From assembly GCA_900553155.1 (NCBI GenBank), contig USCM01000018.1, positions 1-14,459 of the forward strand: a stretch of DNA of 14,459 nt, written 5' to 3'. Of this stretch, positions 1 to 7,963 are shown piece after piece. The notes beneath the pieces were generated by a model that had not been told where the DNA came from, searched no databases, and saw only the letters and a list, made by a program, of their open reading frames with translations. Position 1 is the stretch's first letter, and the number at the start of each line of letters is the position of its first letter. Position numbers and translations under genes: made by a program. This DNA is from an uncultured Prevotella sp. GTDB taxonomy: Bacteria; Bacteroidota; Bacteroidia; Bacteroidales; Bacteroidaceae.

Positions 1-1937
1 TGCATCACAATCTTCATTTTTCCGTCCTTTCCTACCTTGGTAGTCTTTACATCCGACTTTGGCCAAAGGCTCTTCTTGTCGGCTGTCTCGTAGTGGTAGG
101 TCACCTGCTTGCCTGCAAGCATAGGCAGAGAGAGGTTAAGGGAGAGTGGCTTGTTGGTGCCGTTGAGTGCGGCAACATACCACTTGTCGCCATGACGGCG
201 TGCCAATACAACATATCTGCCGGGATAGCCGTCGACAAAACGGGTCTCGTCCCATGTTGTTGGTACACTCTTAAGGAAGTCAATCTCGTGCTGTGGCAAC
301 TCGGAGAGGTTGTTTGGGTAAATGGCTATGCACTGGATGCTTGCCTGATTTACAATAGCAGCTGCCATCTCGAACACGTCTGATGTATAACGACGATGAC
401 AACTCTTGTTGTCACGAGACATATAGCGGTTCATAATAGTGCCACCCCAGTCCATGGCTGCTACCGTGTTGCGGCAGAATGGATGCATGGTAAGCTCGAA
501 ACCTTCCTGCTTGGCATGATGCTCCTGGAAGAATACATTCTCCGAAGCAAGCACAGCCTCGCTCGATACATAGTTGGGGAACATGCGCTCCCAGCCTCGT
601 GGCAAGGTGCATCCGTGGAAGATAACCTGCAGCCCGTAGTCGTTGGCGTCGCTAAGGATATCCTCGTACAGCTGCATAACGTGCTGCTTGTCGCCACCAA
701 AGAAGTCGACCTTTATGCCCTTGATGCCTATCGACTGCATCCACTTCATCTCCCTCTTGCGTGCAATGACCGTGTTCATACAGTTGCGTGGGGTTTGCGG
801 AGCCTCGTTGGCTGTGCCGTTGCTGTTGTACCACAGCATAAGGCTAACACCCTTAGACTGGGCATAACGGCTGAGCTCGGCTATACGCTCACGTCCAGTC
901 TGCTGGTCCCACAGTGCGTCAACCAATACATACTCGTAGCCCATTGTTGCCGCGAGGTCCACCATCTGCTTCTGGTCGTCGTAGTTGGCAGAATTGTCTT
1001 GCCATATAAGCCAACTCCATACGTAGCGTCCTGGCTTGTATTGCTGCGAAGCCTCGTACAAAGGCTCTACAACGTCGTAGCTTATGGTGGTCTCCACTAT
1101 TGGCTTAAGCGATGATCCAACAGTTATGGTGCGCCAAGGTGTAGCTCCAGGCAGAGCAAAGGCTGCATTAGAGGCACCACGACCATCACATTCTCCTTGC
1201 ATAGGAAACTCTAATGTATAACCCTTATCGGCAGAATAATCTGAGAGTCGGCAACCAGGATAGTTGCCGTGGGTGCCCGTCTCGCTTACAAGTACCCAAC
1301 CATCATTACCTACATGGAAGAGGCAGGGGAAGGTGTAACCCTTACCATATTTAGACTTGGCTGTCAATGGAGCATCAGGAGTGTACTCTTCCTCATAACT
1401 CGGCTTAGAACGTTTCCACCCAATCATAGGGTCTGATTGTGGAGAGAGGAATGTTGTGGTTTGCGACGGAAGGCGGAAGGCGGTCTTCTCATCGTCTATA
1501 ATGATGTGTGTGTGGTCGTTCACCTCGCCAAACTCGTAGCGGAAGGCGATGTCGTTATCGGATACACGGAACTTTACAACAACGGGCAACTTCTTGTCGT
1601 TGGTGTAGGTAACGCTCATCTCATTGGCTTTATAGTGTACAAGCGATACCTTGGTAGAACGCATGGTGTAGCTATTATCCACCTTTCGGTTGTCCACCGA
1701 CTTGTATACAAGGTTCTGGCTGAAGTCGCCAACGTTGGCAACAACGCCCAACAGCGAAGGCTGCATCATCTGCTTGCCATCGTATGTAACGTCATAGAAA
1801 AGTCGACCGGCGTGGTCTTCAACATTTACAATAAGTCGCCCATCCGGCGACGTCACTTTGTTTTGCTCGGCAAAGGCACCGGTGGCGGCACTTGCAAGAA
1901 GCAAGGCAGCGAGCGAATTACGTAAAGAATTGTTCAT
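1..1937 (-). CDS. GH97 glycoside hydrolase, retaining type (predicted alpha-galactosidase), C-terminus cut by window edge
   Basis: Open for 645 codons from the ATG at 1937 with no stop, so only the last few residues are missing if it has the usual length of a short GH97 (about 650-670 aa). Residues 1-23 form a signal peptide ending ATGAFA, so the enzyme is exported, probably to the periplasm. An N-terminal beta-sandwich (about 25-280) is followed by the barrel (about 285-560) and a C-terminal beta domain. The motif IKVDFFGGDKQ places Asp411 where retaining GH97 enzymes have their nucleophile; inverting SusB-type members use glutamates instead. Glu460 in VSSEAV is the likely acid/base. Characterised retaining GH97 enzymes are alpha-galactosidases, some also acting as beta-L-arabinopyranosidases, so terminal alpha-Gal or beta-L-Arap removal is the best guess. 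It follows GH35 after a 405-bp gap and probably has its own promoter (1972-1979). Family call is firm; substrate is inferred. Confidence 0.9.
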   Translation of the reverse strand, partial: MNNSLRNSLAALLLASAATGAFAEQNKVTSPDGRLIVNVEDHAGRLFYDVTYDGKQMMQPSLLGVVANVGDFSQNLVYKSVDNRKVDNSYTMRSTKVSLVHYKANEMSVTYTNDKKLPVVVKFRVSDNDIAFRYEFGEVNDHTHIIIDDEKTAFRLPSQTTTFLSPQSDPMIGWKRSKPSYEEEYTPDAPLTAKSKYGKGYTFPCLFHVGNDGWVLVSETGTHGNYPGCRLSDYSADKGYTLEFPMQGECDGRGASNAAFALPGATPWRTITVGSSLKPIVETTISYDVVEPLYEASQQYKPGRYVWSWLIWQDNSANYDDQKQMVDLAATMGYEYVLVDALWDQQTGRERIAELSRYAQSKGVSLMLWYNSNGTANEAPQTPRNCMNTVIARKREMKWMQSIGIKGIKVDFFGGDKQHVMQLYEDILSDANDYGLQVIFHGCTLPRGWERMFPNYVSSEAVLASENVFFQEHHAKQEGFELTMHPFCRNTVAAMDWGGTIMNRYMSRDNKSCHRRYTSDVFEMAAAIVNQASIQCIAIYPNNLSELPQHEIDFLKSVPTTWDETRFVDGYPGRYVVLARRHGDKWYVAALNGTNKPLSLNLSLPMLAGKQVTYHYETADKKSLWPKSDVKTTKVGKDGKMKIVM

Positions 1938-1971
1938 TCGATTTTATTTTGTTATTGGGTTTATTATACTG

Positions 1972-1979
1972 CAAAAGTA
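1972..1979 (-). promoter_or_regulatory. Candidate -7 box of a GH97 promoter
   Basis: On the minus strand the sequence is TACTTTTG, matching the Bacteroidetes -7 consensus TAnnTTTG, and it is followed by CA. It would give a leader of about 30 nt before the GH97 ATG. No TTTG element lies at the normal -33 distance, which would fit a promoter needing an activator. The GGTG repeat at 1998-2024 sits just upstream. Confidence 0.5.
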
Positions 1980-1997
1980 GTATATTAGATTAAGGAT

Positions 1998-2024
1998 GGG
2001 GTGTAATAATAGGTAAAAAAGGTG
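1998..2024 (-). promoter_or_regulatory. Candidate operator upstream of GH97 (two half-sites 21 bp apart)
   Basis: On the + strand GGGGTGT occurs at 1998-2004 and a weaker AAGGTG at 2019-2024; the shared GGTG cores start at 2000 and 2021, 21 bp apart. The promoter-proximal copy lies 19 bp upstream of the -7 box. The arrangement resembles the direct repeat before susC (11181-11211), so the same AraC-type regulator may bind both. The second half-site is only a partial match. Confidence 0.35.
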
Positions 2025-2040
2025 CACAAATCGGTTAATT

Positions 2041-2082
2041 GCTTGTAGTTCCTTTGCTTGTAGCTCCTTTGCTTGTAGTTCC
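2041..2082 (+). repeat. 15-bp tandem repeat, 2.8 copies
   Basis: GCTTGTAGTTCCTTT, GCTTGTAGCTCCTTT and GCTTGTAGTTCC follow one another at 2041, 2056 and 2071. They form the outer left part of the palindromic element. The mirrored segment on the right (2301-2342) has the same length but only degenerate copies. Confidence 0.85.
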
Positions 2083-2166
2083 CACAGAACTCACAGATGT
2101 CACAGAAGCCTACGGGTTAAGCTTTTCGAATTCACAGAATGGCCTACGCTTCGCGAGGCAAGAATC

Positions 2167-2210
2167 CACAGAAATGATTGCTTGCATCGCCGAAGGCTAT
2201 CATTTCTGTG
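2167..2210. repeat. Inner hairpin of the palindromic element
   Basis: CACAGAAATGAT at 2167-2178 is exactly complementary in inverted order to 2199-2210, giving a 12-bp stem with a 20-nt loop. Its centre (2188.5) is shifted by 3 bp from the centre of the whole element, so it is a local stem nested in the larger palindrome. Confidence 0.8.
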
Positions 2211-2342
2211 TCGTCTGTCGTATGACGCGTAGCGTCTATACGCTCTGTGGATTCGAGAAAAATAATTCCGTAGGCTTCTGTGACATCTGTGAGTTCCGTG
2301 GGAACTATAAACAGGTACCAGAACTATAATCAATCTACAAGC

Positions 2343-4715
2343 TTAATACACAAAGAGCTTATACCCCTTGACGCTGCCCGGAGCACCCTGCTCCATACGT
2401 GGCAGATACTCAAGAGCCGTTAGCGTTTGAGCCTTGCCAAGGTCGATTACAAGCAAGTGGGGCGCTGTGGCGTCCTTCTCAATCTGCCAGTAGGTAGACT
2501 CTTGTAGGTCGAAAGCCTTGTCGCCGGTATGATTGCCTTGCAGATTCTCAGAGTTGGCATACTTCACCTCCCACTGGTCGCGAGACAATCGCTTGCCGTC
2601 TGAGCCTTGCAGATGCAGCTCGGCTATGGCAACAGGCTTGCCGTCGTGGGTGTCAAGACACTCGATGGCTACATACCTGCCCGTTGCAGAAGTGCCAAGC
2701 TTGATGGTTTGCCAACCATTGCCGCTCTGTGTCTCGCCCTTTGCCACTGGTGTAGCCGAGTTGAGATCGGGCTTGTCGCCTATGTTGTTGTGCTTAGCCG
2801 ACTTCTCCAGCTGCAGCTTGTCAAGCTCGGGCTTGGTCTGTCCCCATACCACGGGGTCCTTAGGACCAACCACATCGAGCACCACAATCTCGTTGTCGCC
2901 CTTCTTTAGCCAACAACCCGGACAATAGAGAGTCTTCTGTGGACCTATGCTCCAGAATCTGCCCAAGGCATGACCGTTGACATATACCTGTCCCTTGCCC
3001 CATGTCTCCATATTAAGGAAGGTATCGCCAGTCTTCTTCAGCTTAAAGGTTGCCTTGTAATAGCCTATCTTCGACGGCGTGTTAGAGGCAAGAGCAAGGT
3101 CGTTGTGCGGAGTGGTCATGGCACGACGGGCTGTCTGATAGTCGTCGGCAATGCGGCGCATACGCCAGTCCTTAAGATTCCATGTAAGCTCGTCGCCATC
3201 CACATCAGCAGTAAGGGTTACGTCGTCTACCAGTCCCTTGAAGTCCTTTATGGCTCTGCCGAAGTTGATACGGCCCATTCCCTCTACCAAGAGTGTAAGC
3301 TCGTCGCCCTTCTTTGTTGCAGGCATAGGCAGCGAACGCTCGTTCTTCACACGGTCTATCTTGCCTATATAGTTGCCGTTGATGAATACCTGTACAAAGT
3401 CGTGACCATTGATATGCAGCATAGAGCCGTTGGCTATCTCGGGCAACTTGGTGTTGTATATCATCGAACCGTAGCCCATATTCATCTCCTCGAAGGTCTG
3501 CACATCACGGCTCTCGGCTGTGCTGTCTACACCCATATATATAGGTGCCATGTTCTGGAGCTTTAGCTTGGGTATGGAGATGATGTCGGCAACCTTTTCA
3601 GGGACAGCCGGCAACTTCTTGTCGGCATACTTCTCAAGCGTCTTTCTTAGGAGCCAATACTTCTCGGTAGGCTCTCCATACTCGTTTATAGGAGCATCGT
3701 AGTCGTAAGATGTCACGTCGGGAGCAAATCCGGGCGAGTTGGCACCAGCCCAATGACCAAACGATGTGCCTCCGTGTGTCATATAGAGCGAGAAGGATAT
3801 GCCCTTAGAGAGCATCTCGTCGATGCCTGCAACCATATCCTTTGCGGGTCGGGTCTCATGACGTGCGCCCCACTTGTCGAACCATCCGCTCCAGAACTCC
3901 GAACACATAAGCGGTGCATTAGGACGTAGCTGGCGCAGACGACTAAACTGGTCGTCTATCTTTGCACCCGTACCAAAGTTCATTGTCCATGTAAGGTCGT
4001 CCAGTCCATTCTTCTCGAAGTTCGAGTTCCAGTCGCATTGAAACAGCGTGGTCTTGGCGTTGGGTGTGTCCCAGTACTTGCGCAGGGTGTCTCTAATCTG
4101 CGATATGTATGCCTTGTCCTCGCCGTAGCTGCCATACTCGTTCTCTACCTGAACCATAATGATAGGTCCGCCGTGCTGTATGGTAAGCGGAGCAAGCTGC
4201 TTGGCAACATTCTTCTCGAAGCGGTCGACACACGACATAAAGTAGGGGTCTTGCTCGCGAAGGCGTATATCCTTCTTCTTTAGCAACCACCAAGGCAGTC
4301 CGCCCATCTCCCACTCGGCACAAACATACGGTCCGGGACGCACTATGACGTACATACCGTGCTTCTTAGCCAGTCGGCAGAACTCGGCAACGTCGTTCTG
4401 ACCGGTAAAGTCGAACACGCCCTCGCGCTGCTCGTGCAGGTTCCAGAATATGTAGATGCAGATGGTATTCATGCCGAGAGCCTTGCACATCTTGATGCGG
4501 TGCTCCCAATACTCACGCGGAATACGTGGATAATGAATCTCCGCCGCCTTGACCACAAATGGCTTTCCGTTAAGAAGGAAGGTCTTGTTGCCTGCCACAA
4601 ACGTGTTCTTGCTGTCCACTTGTGGGGCTAAACCCGTAGCCGGGGCAGCAAACGCACCTGTCGCCAACGACGACATAAGAGCGAGACTCAAGAATATCTT
4701 GCTTGTCTGTTTCAT
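2343..4715 (-). CDS. GH35 beta-galactosidase, exported, with C-terminal discoidin-like domain
   Basis: A 790-aa exo-acting beta-galactosidase. Residues 1-23 are a signal peptide ending GAFA. The GH35 barrel covers about 35-365: AAEIHYPRIPREYW (57-70), RPGPYVCAEWEMGGLPWW (126-143), QVENEYGSYG with acid/base Glu193, and MCSEFWSGWFD with nucleophile Glu273. Beta-sandwich domains follow (about 400-625), including GKGQVYVNGHALGRFW, typical of GH35 jelly-roll segments. Residues about 660-790 look like an F5/8 type C (discoidin) carbohydrate-binding fold, with AIAELHL, DGKAFD-like and WQIEKD segments and ending KGYKLFVY. The start lies 18 nt after the GH30 stop, so it belongs to the susC operon. It would remove non-reducing terminal beta-Gal from imported oligosaccharides. 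The linkage preference cannot be read from sequence. Confidence 0.93.
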   Translation of the reverse strand: MKQTSKIFLSLALMSSLATGAFAAPATGLAPQVDSKNTFVAGNKTFLLNGKPFVVKAAEIHYPRIPREYWEHRIKMCKALGMNTICIYIFWNLHEQREGVFDFTGQNDVAEFCRLAKKHGMYVIVRPGPYVCAEWEMGGLPWWLLKKKDIRLREQDPYFMSCVDRFEKNVAKQLAPLTIQHGGPIIMVQVENEYGSYGEDKAYISQIRDTLRKYWDTPNAKTTLFQCDWNSNFEKNGLDDLTWTMNFGTGAKIDDQFSRLRQLRPNAPLMCSEFWSGWFDKWGARHETRPAKDMVAGIDEMLSKGISFSLYMTHGGTSFGHWAGANSPGFAPDVTSYDYDAPINEYGEPTEKYWLLRKTLEKYADKKLPAVPEKVADIISIPKLKLQNMAPIYMGVDSTAESRDVQTFEEMNMGYGSMIYNTKLPEIANGSMLHINGHDFVQVFINGNYIGKIDRVKNERSLPMPATKKGDELTLLVEGMGRINFGRAIKDFKGLVDDVTLTADVDGDELTWNLKDWRMRRIADDYQTARRAMTTPHNDLALASNTPSKIGYYKATFKLKKTGDTFLNMETWGKGQVYVNGHALGRFWSIGPQKTLYCPGCWLKKGDNEIVVLDVVGPKDPVVWGQTKPELDKLQLEKSAKHNNIGDKPDLNSATPVAKGETQSGNGWQTIKLGTSATGRYVAIECLDTHDGKPVAIAELHLQGSDGKRLSRDQWEVKYANSENLQGNHTGDKAFDLQESTYWQIEKDATAPHLLVIDLGKAQTLTALEYLPRMEQGAPGSVKGYKLFVY

Positions 4716-4733
4716 GTGTATATCTATTGATTT

Positions 4734-6296
4734 TTATTCTTCTACAAATGTGGTGATGCTTCGTGGAGCCAAAGTTGTCGCGCCGTTTGATGTCCCGACG
4801 GGTGCCAAGCTCTCTGCCGAGATGTCGCTTGTGCGATACATCGTCCATGTCTTGATGCCCTGTCCGTCTACATCAAACTTCACCGGCTTTACGTCTTCCG
4901 AATAGTTGATGGCTACAATAGCCCACTTGCCATTGCTGTTGCGGTAAGCCGAGCACATCACACCCTTAGGGTCGTTGAAGCCTTCGGCTATCTCCTTGCC
5001 GTCCTCGCCGGTTGTCTTTATGTCGAAACGCTGCGCTCCCGGACGTACAAAACGGCTGTAGTTGCCAAGCGACCAAAGCAACTTCGAGTCGACGGCATAG
5101 CCTGTCTTCCACTGGTCGTTGCTATATACACGCAGCAAGCCGTCGCGGTAGTCGCCACCGGCAGCACGCCACCAGCTCCAGCTCTCGGCATTGGCATAGC
5201 AAAGGTCGTGGTGGATGACACGTGCCACGTATAGGGCGGTCTTCATGGAGAAGTCGTAGCCGCCTCCGCCACCTATCTCCTCGTCGTTGCCCATGATGCA
5301 AATCTCGGTTTGCCAGAACTTTATGCCCTGCTTCTTGCATGCCTCGCGTATCTGCATACGACACTGGCGCATATAGTCGAGCGGCGTGTTGGTCCAATAG
5401 CTGTGGCCTCCAATCAGTAGGGGCAGATTCTTCACGTTGCCCACATAGGTGTCGGTGCTGTCCTTTGAGAACAGAGCCTTTATCTCGTTGCCACGCTGCC
5501 AGTCGGCTTCGTGTGTGCCAAGCATGCAGCGATAGTCGCTCGATTCGTTTACCAATATCTCCGTCTTAAGCTTCTGCTTCGACAGAGCCTTGCCCAGCTC
5601 GCGTGCCACATGAGCCAACTCTCGGTTGGTGGCAGGAGAGCCTTCCTGCTTCGGTCCGAGCCAGTTCCAATGTCCGTCGGGTTCGTTGCACGGACTGATA
5701 TAGTTGATTTTCACCCCATCGTGCTGCTCTATGCCCTTTATAGAAGTTGCCATAAAGCGTGCAAAGTCGTCGTAGCAATCGTCGCGCAGATTGATTGTGC
5801 CGCCACGTCCGGTGTTGGTTGCCAGTCCGTTCTTGGTGAAATAGACCGGAGCCGAATTGCAGAAAGCTAATATATAAGGTACACCTCGCTCCTTGGCAAG
5901 CTTCAGGAAGCGGCGCTGTCCAGCCTGCTTCGACCAGTTGTAGGTGCCGTCGGCATTGAGGAAGCACTCTGTACTGGTGGCATAATTGATTTGTGCCTTA
6001 TCGCCCTGTTCGGCACTTCCGGCTCCAAGGTTAAATCGCCAGATAGACAAACCGATGCCTTTAGGCTTGCCTTGGGCATCGTTCTCTGATGAGAAGAGCC
6101 AGTCGGCTACCTGCTCTTGCTGCCGTTCGGGCCAAAGTCCGATGAACTGCATACTCCATGCGTCGCTCGCGCCAAAATGCTGTATATGCTGCTGTGGCGA
6201 CGAGGGAAGCACTGTGTAATGTGTTTGGGCAGACGCCTGCACCGATGCGGAGAGCATCAATGCAAGCGTAATACCGTGAAAACCTATATTAAACAT
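4734..6296 (-). CDS. GH30 glycoside hydrolase, possible endo-beta-1,6-galactanase
   Basis: A 520-aa retaining clan-A glycosidase of the COG5520 type. Residues 1-23 are a signal peptide ending QASA; there is no lipobox cysteine. The barrel runs from about 30 to 415, starting with HIQHFGASDAWS (37-48) and SIWRFNLGAGS. The acid/base is Glu205 in YISPCNEPDGHWNW, and the nucleophile is probably Glu331 in FWQTEICIMG. A small beta-sandwich closes the protein (about 420-520), ending in APRSITTFVEE, a typical GH30 tail. The SPxNEPxxxWxW...QEGSP pattern resembles GH30 members acting on beta-1,6-galactan, but other subfamilies act on beta-1,6-glucan, beta-xylan or beta-fucosides, so the substrate is a guess supported only by the GH35 and GH97 neighbours. 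The ATG begins one base after the susD stop, which implies translational coupling. Confidence 0.88.
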   Translation of the reverse strand: MFNIGFHGITLALMLSASVQASAQTHYTVLPSSPQQHIQHFGASDAWSMQFIGLWPERQQEQVADWLFSSENDAQGKPKGIGLSIWRFNLGAGSAEQGDKAQINYATSTECFLNADGTYNWSKQAGQRRFLKLAKERGVPYILAFCNSAPVYFTKNGLATNTGRGGTINLRDDCYDDFARFMATSIKGIEQHDGVKINYISPCNEPDGHWNWLGPKQEGSPATNRELAHVARELGKALSKQKLKTEILVNESSDYRCMLGTHEADWQRGNEIKALFSKDSTDTYVGNVKNLPLLIGGHSYWTNTPLDYMRQCRMQIREACKKQGIKFWQTEICIMGNDEEIGGGGGYDFSMKTALYVARVIHHDLCYANAESWSWWRAAGGDYRDGLLRVYSNDQWKTGYAVDSKLLWSLGNYSRFVRPGAQRFDIKTTGEDGKEIAEGFNDPKGVMCSAYRNSNGKWAIVAINYSEDVKPVKFDVDGQGIKTWTMYRTSDISAESLAPVGTSNGATTLAPRSITTFVEE

Positions 6297-6297
6297 A

Positions 6298-7914
6298 TTA
6301 ATTATATCCAGGGTTCTGCTTGATAGAACCGTTCGACATTGTTATCTCCGAGTTAGGGATAGCAAAGAGCAGGTCGCGTGGAGCCTGGAAGTTTATGCCC
6401 TCATTGCTGTTCTCCAACTGGTTGGTTGTCTCGTACGGGTCGGTAGATGTCTCCATGTTGTACTTAACGAACGAGCCGTTAGGACCGAACACGTGCTCCA
6501 TCATAGTTTTGCCGTCGTCCATCTTCCAACGGCGAAGGTCGTCAAGACGGGTGCCCTCAAGGGCAAGCTCAAGGCGGCGCTCAGCACGGATGGCATCGCG
6601 AAGTTCCTTACCGGTAGATGATATTGTTGGGAGATTGACACGTCCGCGAACCTCGTTCAAAGCCCACTGTGCCTCGCTGTCATGACCAAGCTGGTTCTCT
6701 ACCTCGGCATACATAAGCAGCACCTCGGCATAACGCAGCAAGCGGATGTTGAGCGGGTTGTGAGCTGCATCGTACGGACTTGGACGCTTGCCAACCGGGA
6801 TGAAGAGCTTCATGTTGCAACGTCCCGACTTGTGCTTGTCTGCAGCGATGACGTAAGGATTGTCCACTGTCCATGTTGGGTCGCCCGGCACATCGGTCTG
6901 ACCGTCGTGGAGGATGGTGTACTTAAGGCGGATGTTGTCGCCGGCTGCCTTAAAGGCATTCTCAAGGTCGCTTGTAGGCAGACCCCAAGCCCAACCAGAA
7001 TCGTTGCGTGAACCTACTATTACCGAGTAGCGCTCGCCAAGACCATACTGTGTGTCGTCCAGTGTCTGTATCTCGAAGAGGCTCTCGTCGTTGTTGTTAT
7101 AGTCGACATTCCAAACCTTGCCGAAGTCGTCCATAAGCTTATACTCTGGTGTATTGCCAGCGAAAGAGCCGCGGCAGCATAGTTCCTGAAGCACCTTCTC
7201 TGCCTTCTCGTAGTTGCCCGAGTAGAGGTAAGCCTTGGCAAGGAAGCCCAAGGCAGCGCCACGTGTGGCATGACCTACGTCCTTAGGATCCTGCTCCGAA
7301 CGTGAAGGAAGGTCTACAGCTGCCTCCGTAAAGTCCTTCACAATCTGTGCGTATGTATCCTCCTTAGACGCACGCTCTACGCCCTGCACCTCTGAAGGCA
7401 TCTTAAGCGAAAGCATAAGAGGCACGCCGCCGAAGTTCTTTACGAGGTCGAGATAATAGAAACCGCGCAAGAACTTAGCCTCAGCGATAAGACGCTTCTT
7501 ATACTTCTCGTCCAAGAAGGTAAGCTTCGAGGTCTTCTCAATAGCGATGTTGCACTGTGTGATGCCCTTATAGCGGTACTGCCAGAAGTTCTGGCAAGCT
7601 GTACCAAGCTCGATGGTGTTGCCAGTGAACATACAAGCCACACGATACTCGCCTGGGTCCTGTGATGTGTTGCCCATCCAGCAGTCGTCGGTAGTGATGT
7701 TGCAAAGGTTGTAGAACTTGTATATCTGCCACCAGTCGCGACCGTCGAGGAAGTTGTAGCAGCCTGTAATCTGCTTGGCGCACTCCGTTTCGTTGGTGAA
7801 ATAGTTTGTCATATCCTGCTGACCGCGGATTGGCTCTTCAAGGAAATCAGAGCATGAGGTCATGCCCAAAGACAGAGCCGACATCATTGTCAAACCTATA
7901 ATATATCTTTTCAT
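6298..7914 (-). CDS. susD: SusD/RagB-family surface glycan-binding lipoprotein
   Basis: A 538-aa outer-membrane lipoprotein that captures glycan on the cell surface and acts as the lid of the SusC transporter. I chose the ATG at 7914, because it yields the standard lipoprotein signal MKRYIIGLTMMSALSLGMTSC with Cys21 as the lipidation site and an acidic SDFLEEP stretch behind it. The frame is open to an ATG at 7947, but that would add 11 polar residues before the signal. SusD hallmarks are present: the AKFLRGFYYLDLVKNFGGVPL helix region, ATRGAALGFLAKAYLYSGNY, the C-terminal RYAEVLLMYAEVENQLG, ERRLELALEGTRLDDLRRW and the ending IPNSEI...NPGYN. It lies 49 nt after susC. The glycan specificity of SusD proteins cannot be read from sequence. 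Confidence 0.95.
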   Translation of the reverse strand: MKRYIIGLTMMSALSLGMTSCSDFLEEPIRGQQDMTNYFTNETECAKQITGCYNFLDGRDWWQIYKFYNLCNITTDDCWMGNTSQDPGEYRVACMFTGNTIELGTACQNFWQYRYKGITQCNIAIEKTSKLTFLDEKYKKRLIAEAKFLRGFYYLDLVKNFGGVPLMLSLKMPSEVQGVERASKEDTYAQIVKDFTEAAVDLPSRSEQDPKDVGHATRGAALGFLAKAYLYSGNYEKAEKVLQELCCRGSFAGNTPEYKLMDDFGKVWNVDYNNNDESLFEIQTLDDTQYGLGERYSVIVGSRNDSGWAWGLPTSDLENAFKAAGDNIRLKYTILHDGQTDVPGDPTWTVDNPYVIAADKHKSGRCNMKLFIPVGKRPSPYDAAHNPLNIRLLRYAEVLLMYAEVENQLGHDSEAQWALNEVRGRVNLPTISSTGKELRDAIRAERRLELALEGTRLDDLRRWKMDDGKTMMEHVFGPNGSFVKYNMETSTDPYETTNQLENSNEGINFQAPRDLLFAIPNSEITMSNGSIKQNPGYN

Positions 7915-7963
7915 AATTGATATGCTTGTTTTATTGTTGTTACACATTATGTATATTTACTCC

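Larger units (their letters stand above)
2041..2342. repeat. 302-bp imperfect palindromic intergenic element (REP/MITE-like)
   Basis: The element is symmetric about position 2191.5. Its best arms are 2076-2115 and 2268-2307: 40 bp each, inverted, with 39 of 40 positions matching. Outside these, both ends start with GCTTGTAG (2041-2048; complement at 2335-2342), and the distance from each end to the 40-bp arm is identical. Inside, 2123-2138 pairs with 2244-2261 with a small gap. Five CACAGA-type units point inward on the left and five complementary TCTGTG/TCCGTG units mirror them on the right. No convincing protein is encoded; the small open frames here are by-products of the palindrome. It abuts the GH35 stop codon and may act as an mRNA hairpin, a terminator or a non-autonomous mobile repeat. 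I cannot assign a named family. Confidence 0.85.

Noticed and set aside
396..1115. 239-aa frame on the + strand
   Set aside because: It lies fully antisense to the barrel of GH97, whose 645-codon frame carries clear family motifs. The + strand product has no recognisable domain.
2039..2333. Small frames on both strands (96 aa on +, 77 aa on -) between GH35 and GH97
   Set aside because: They fall inside the palindromic element. Near-mirror frames on both strands, rich in Arg/His/Ser on one side, are what a palindrome produces by itself.
2041..2342. CRISPR array
   Set aside because: The repeated units are 6-15 bp, are inverted relative to each other and have no uniform spacers of 30-40 bp.
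7915..7947. Upstream ATG at 7947 as the susD start
   Set aside because: It would put 11 mostly polar residues before the lipoprotein signal. The ATG at 7914 gives a normal signal with a lipidated Cys21.
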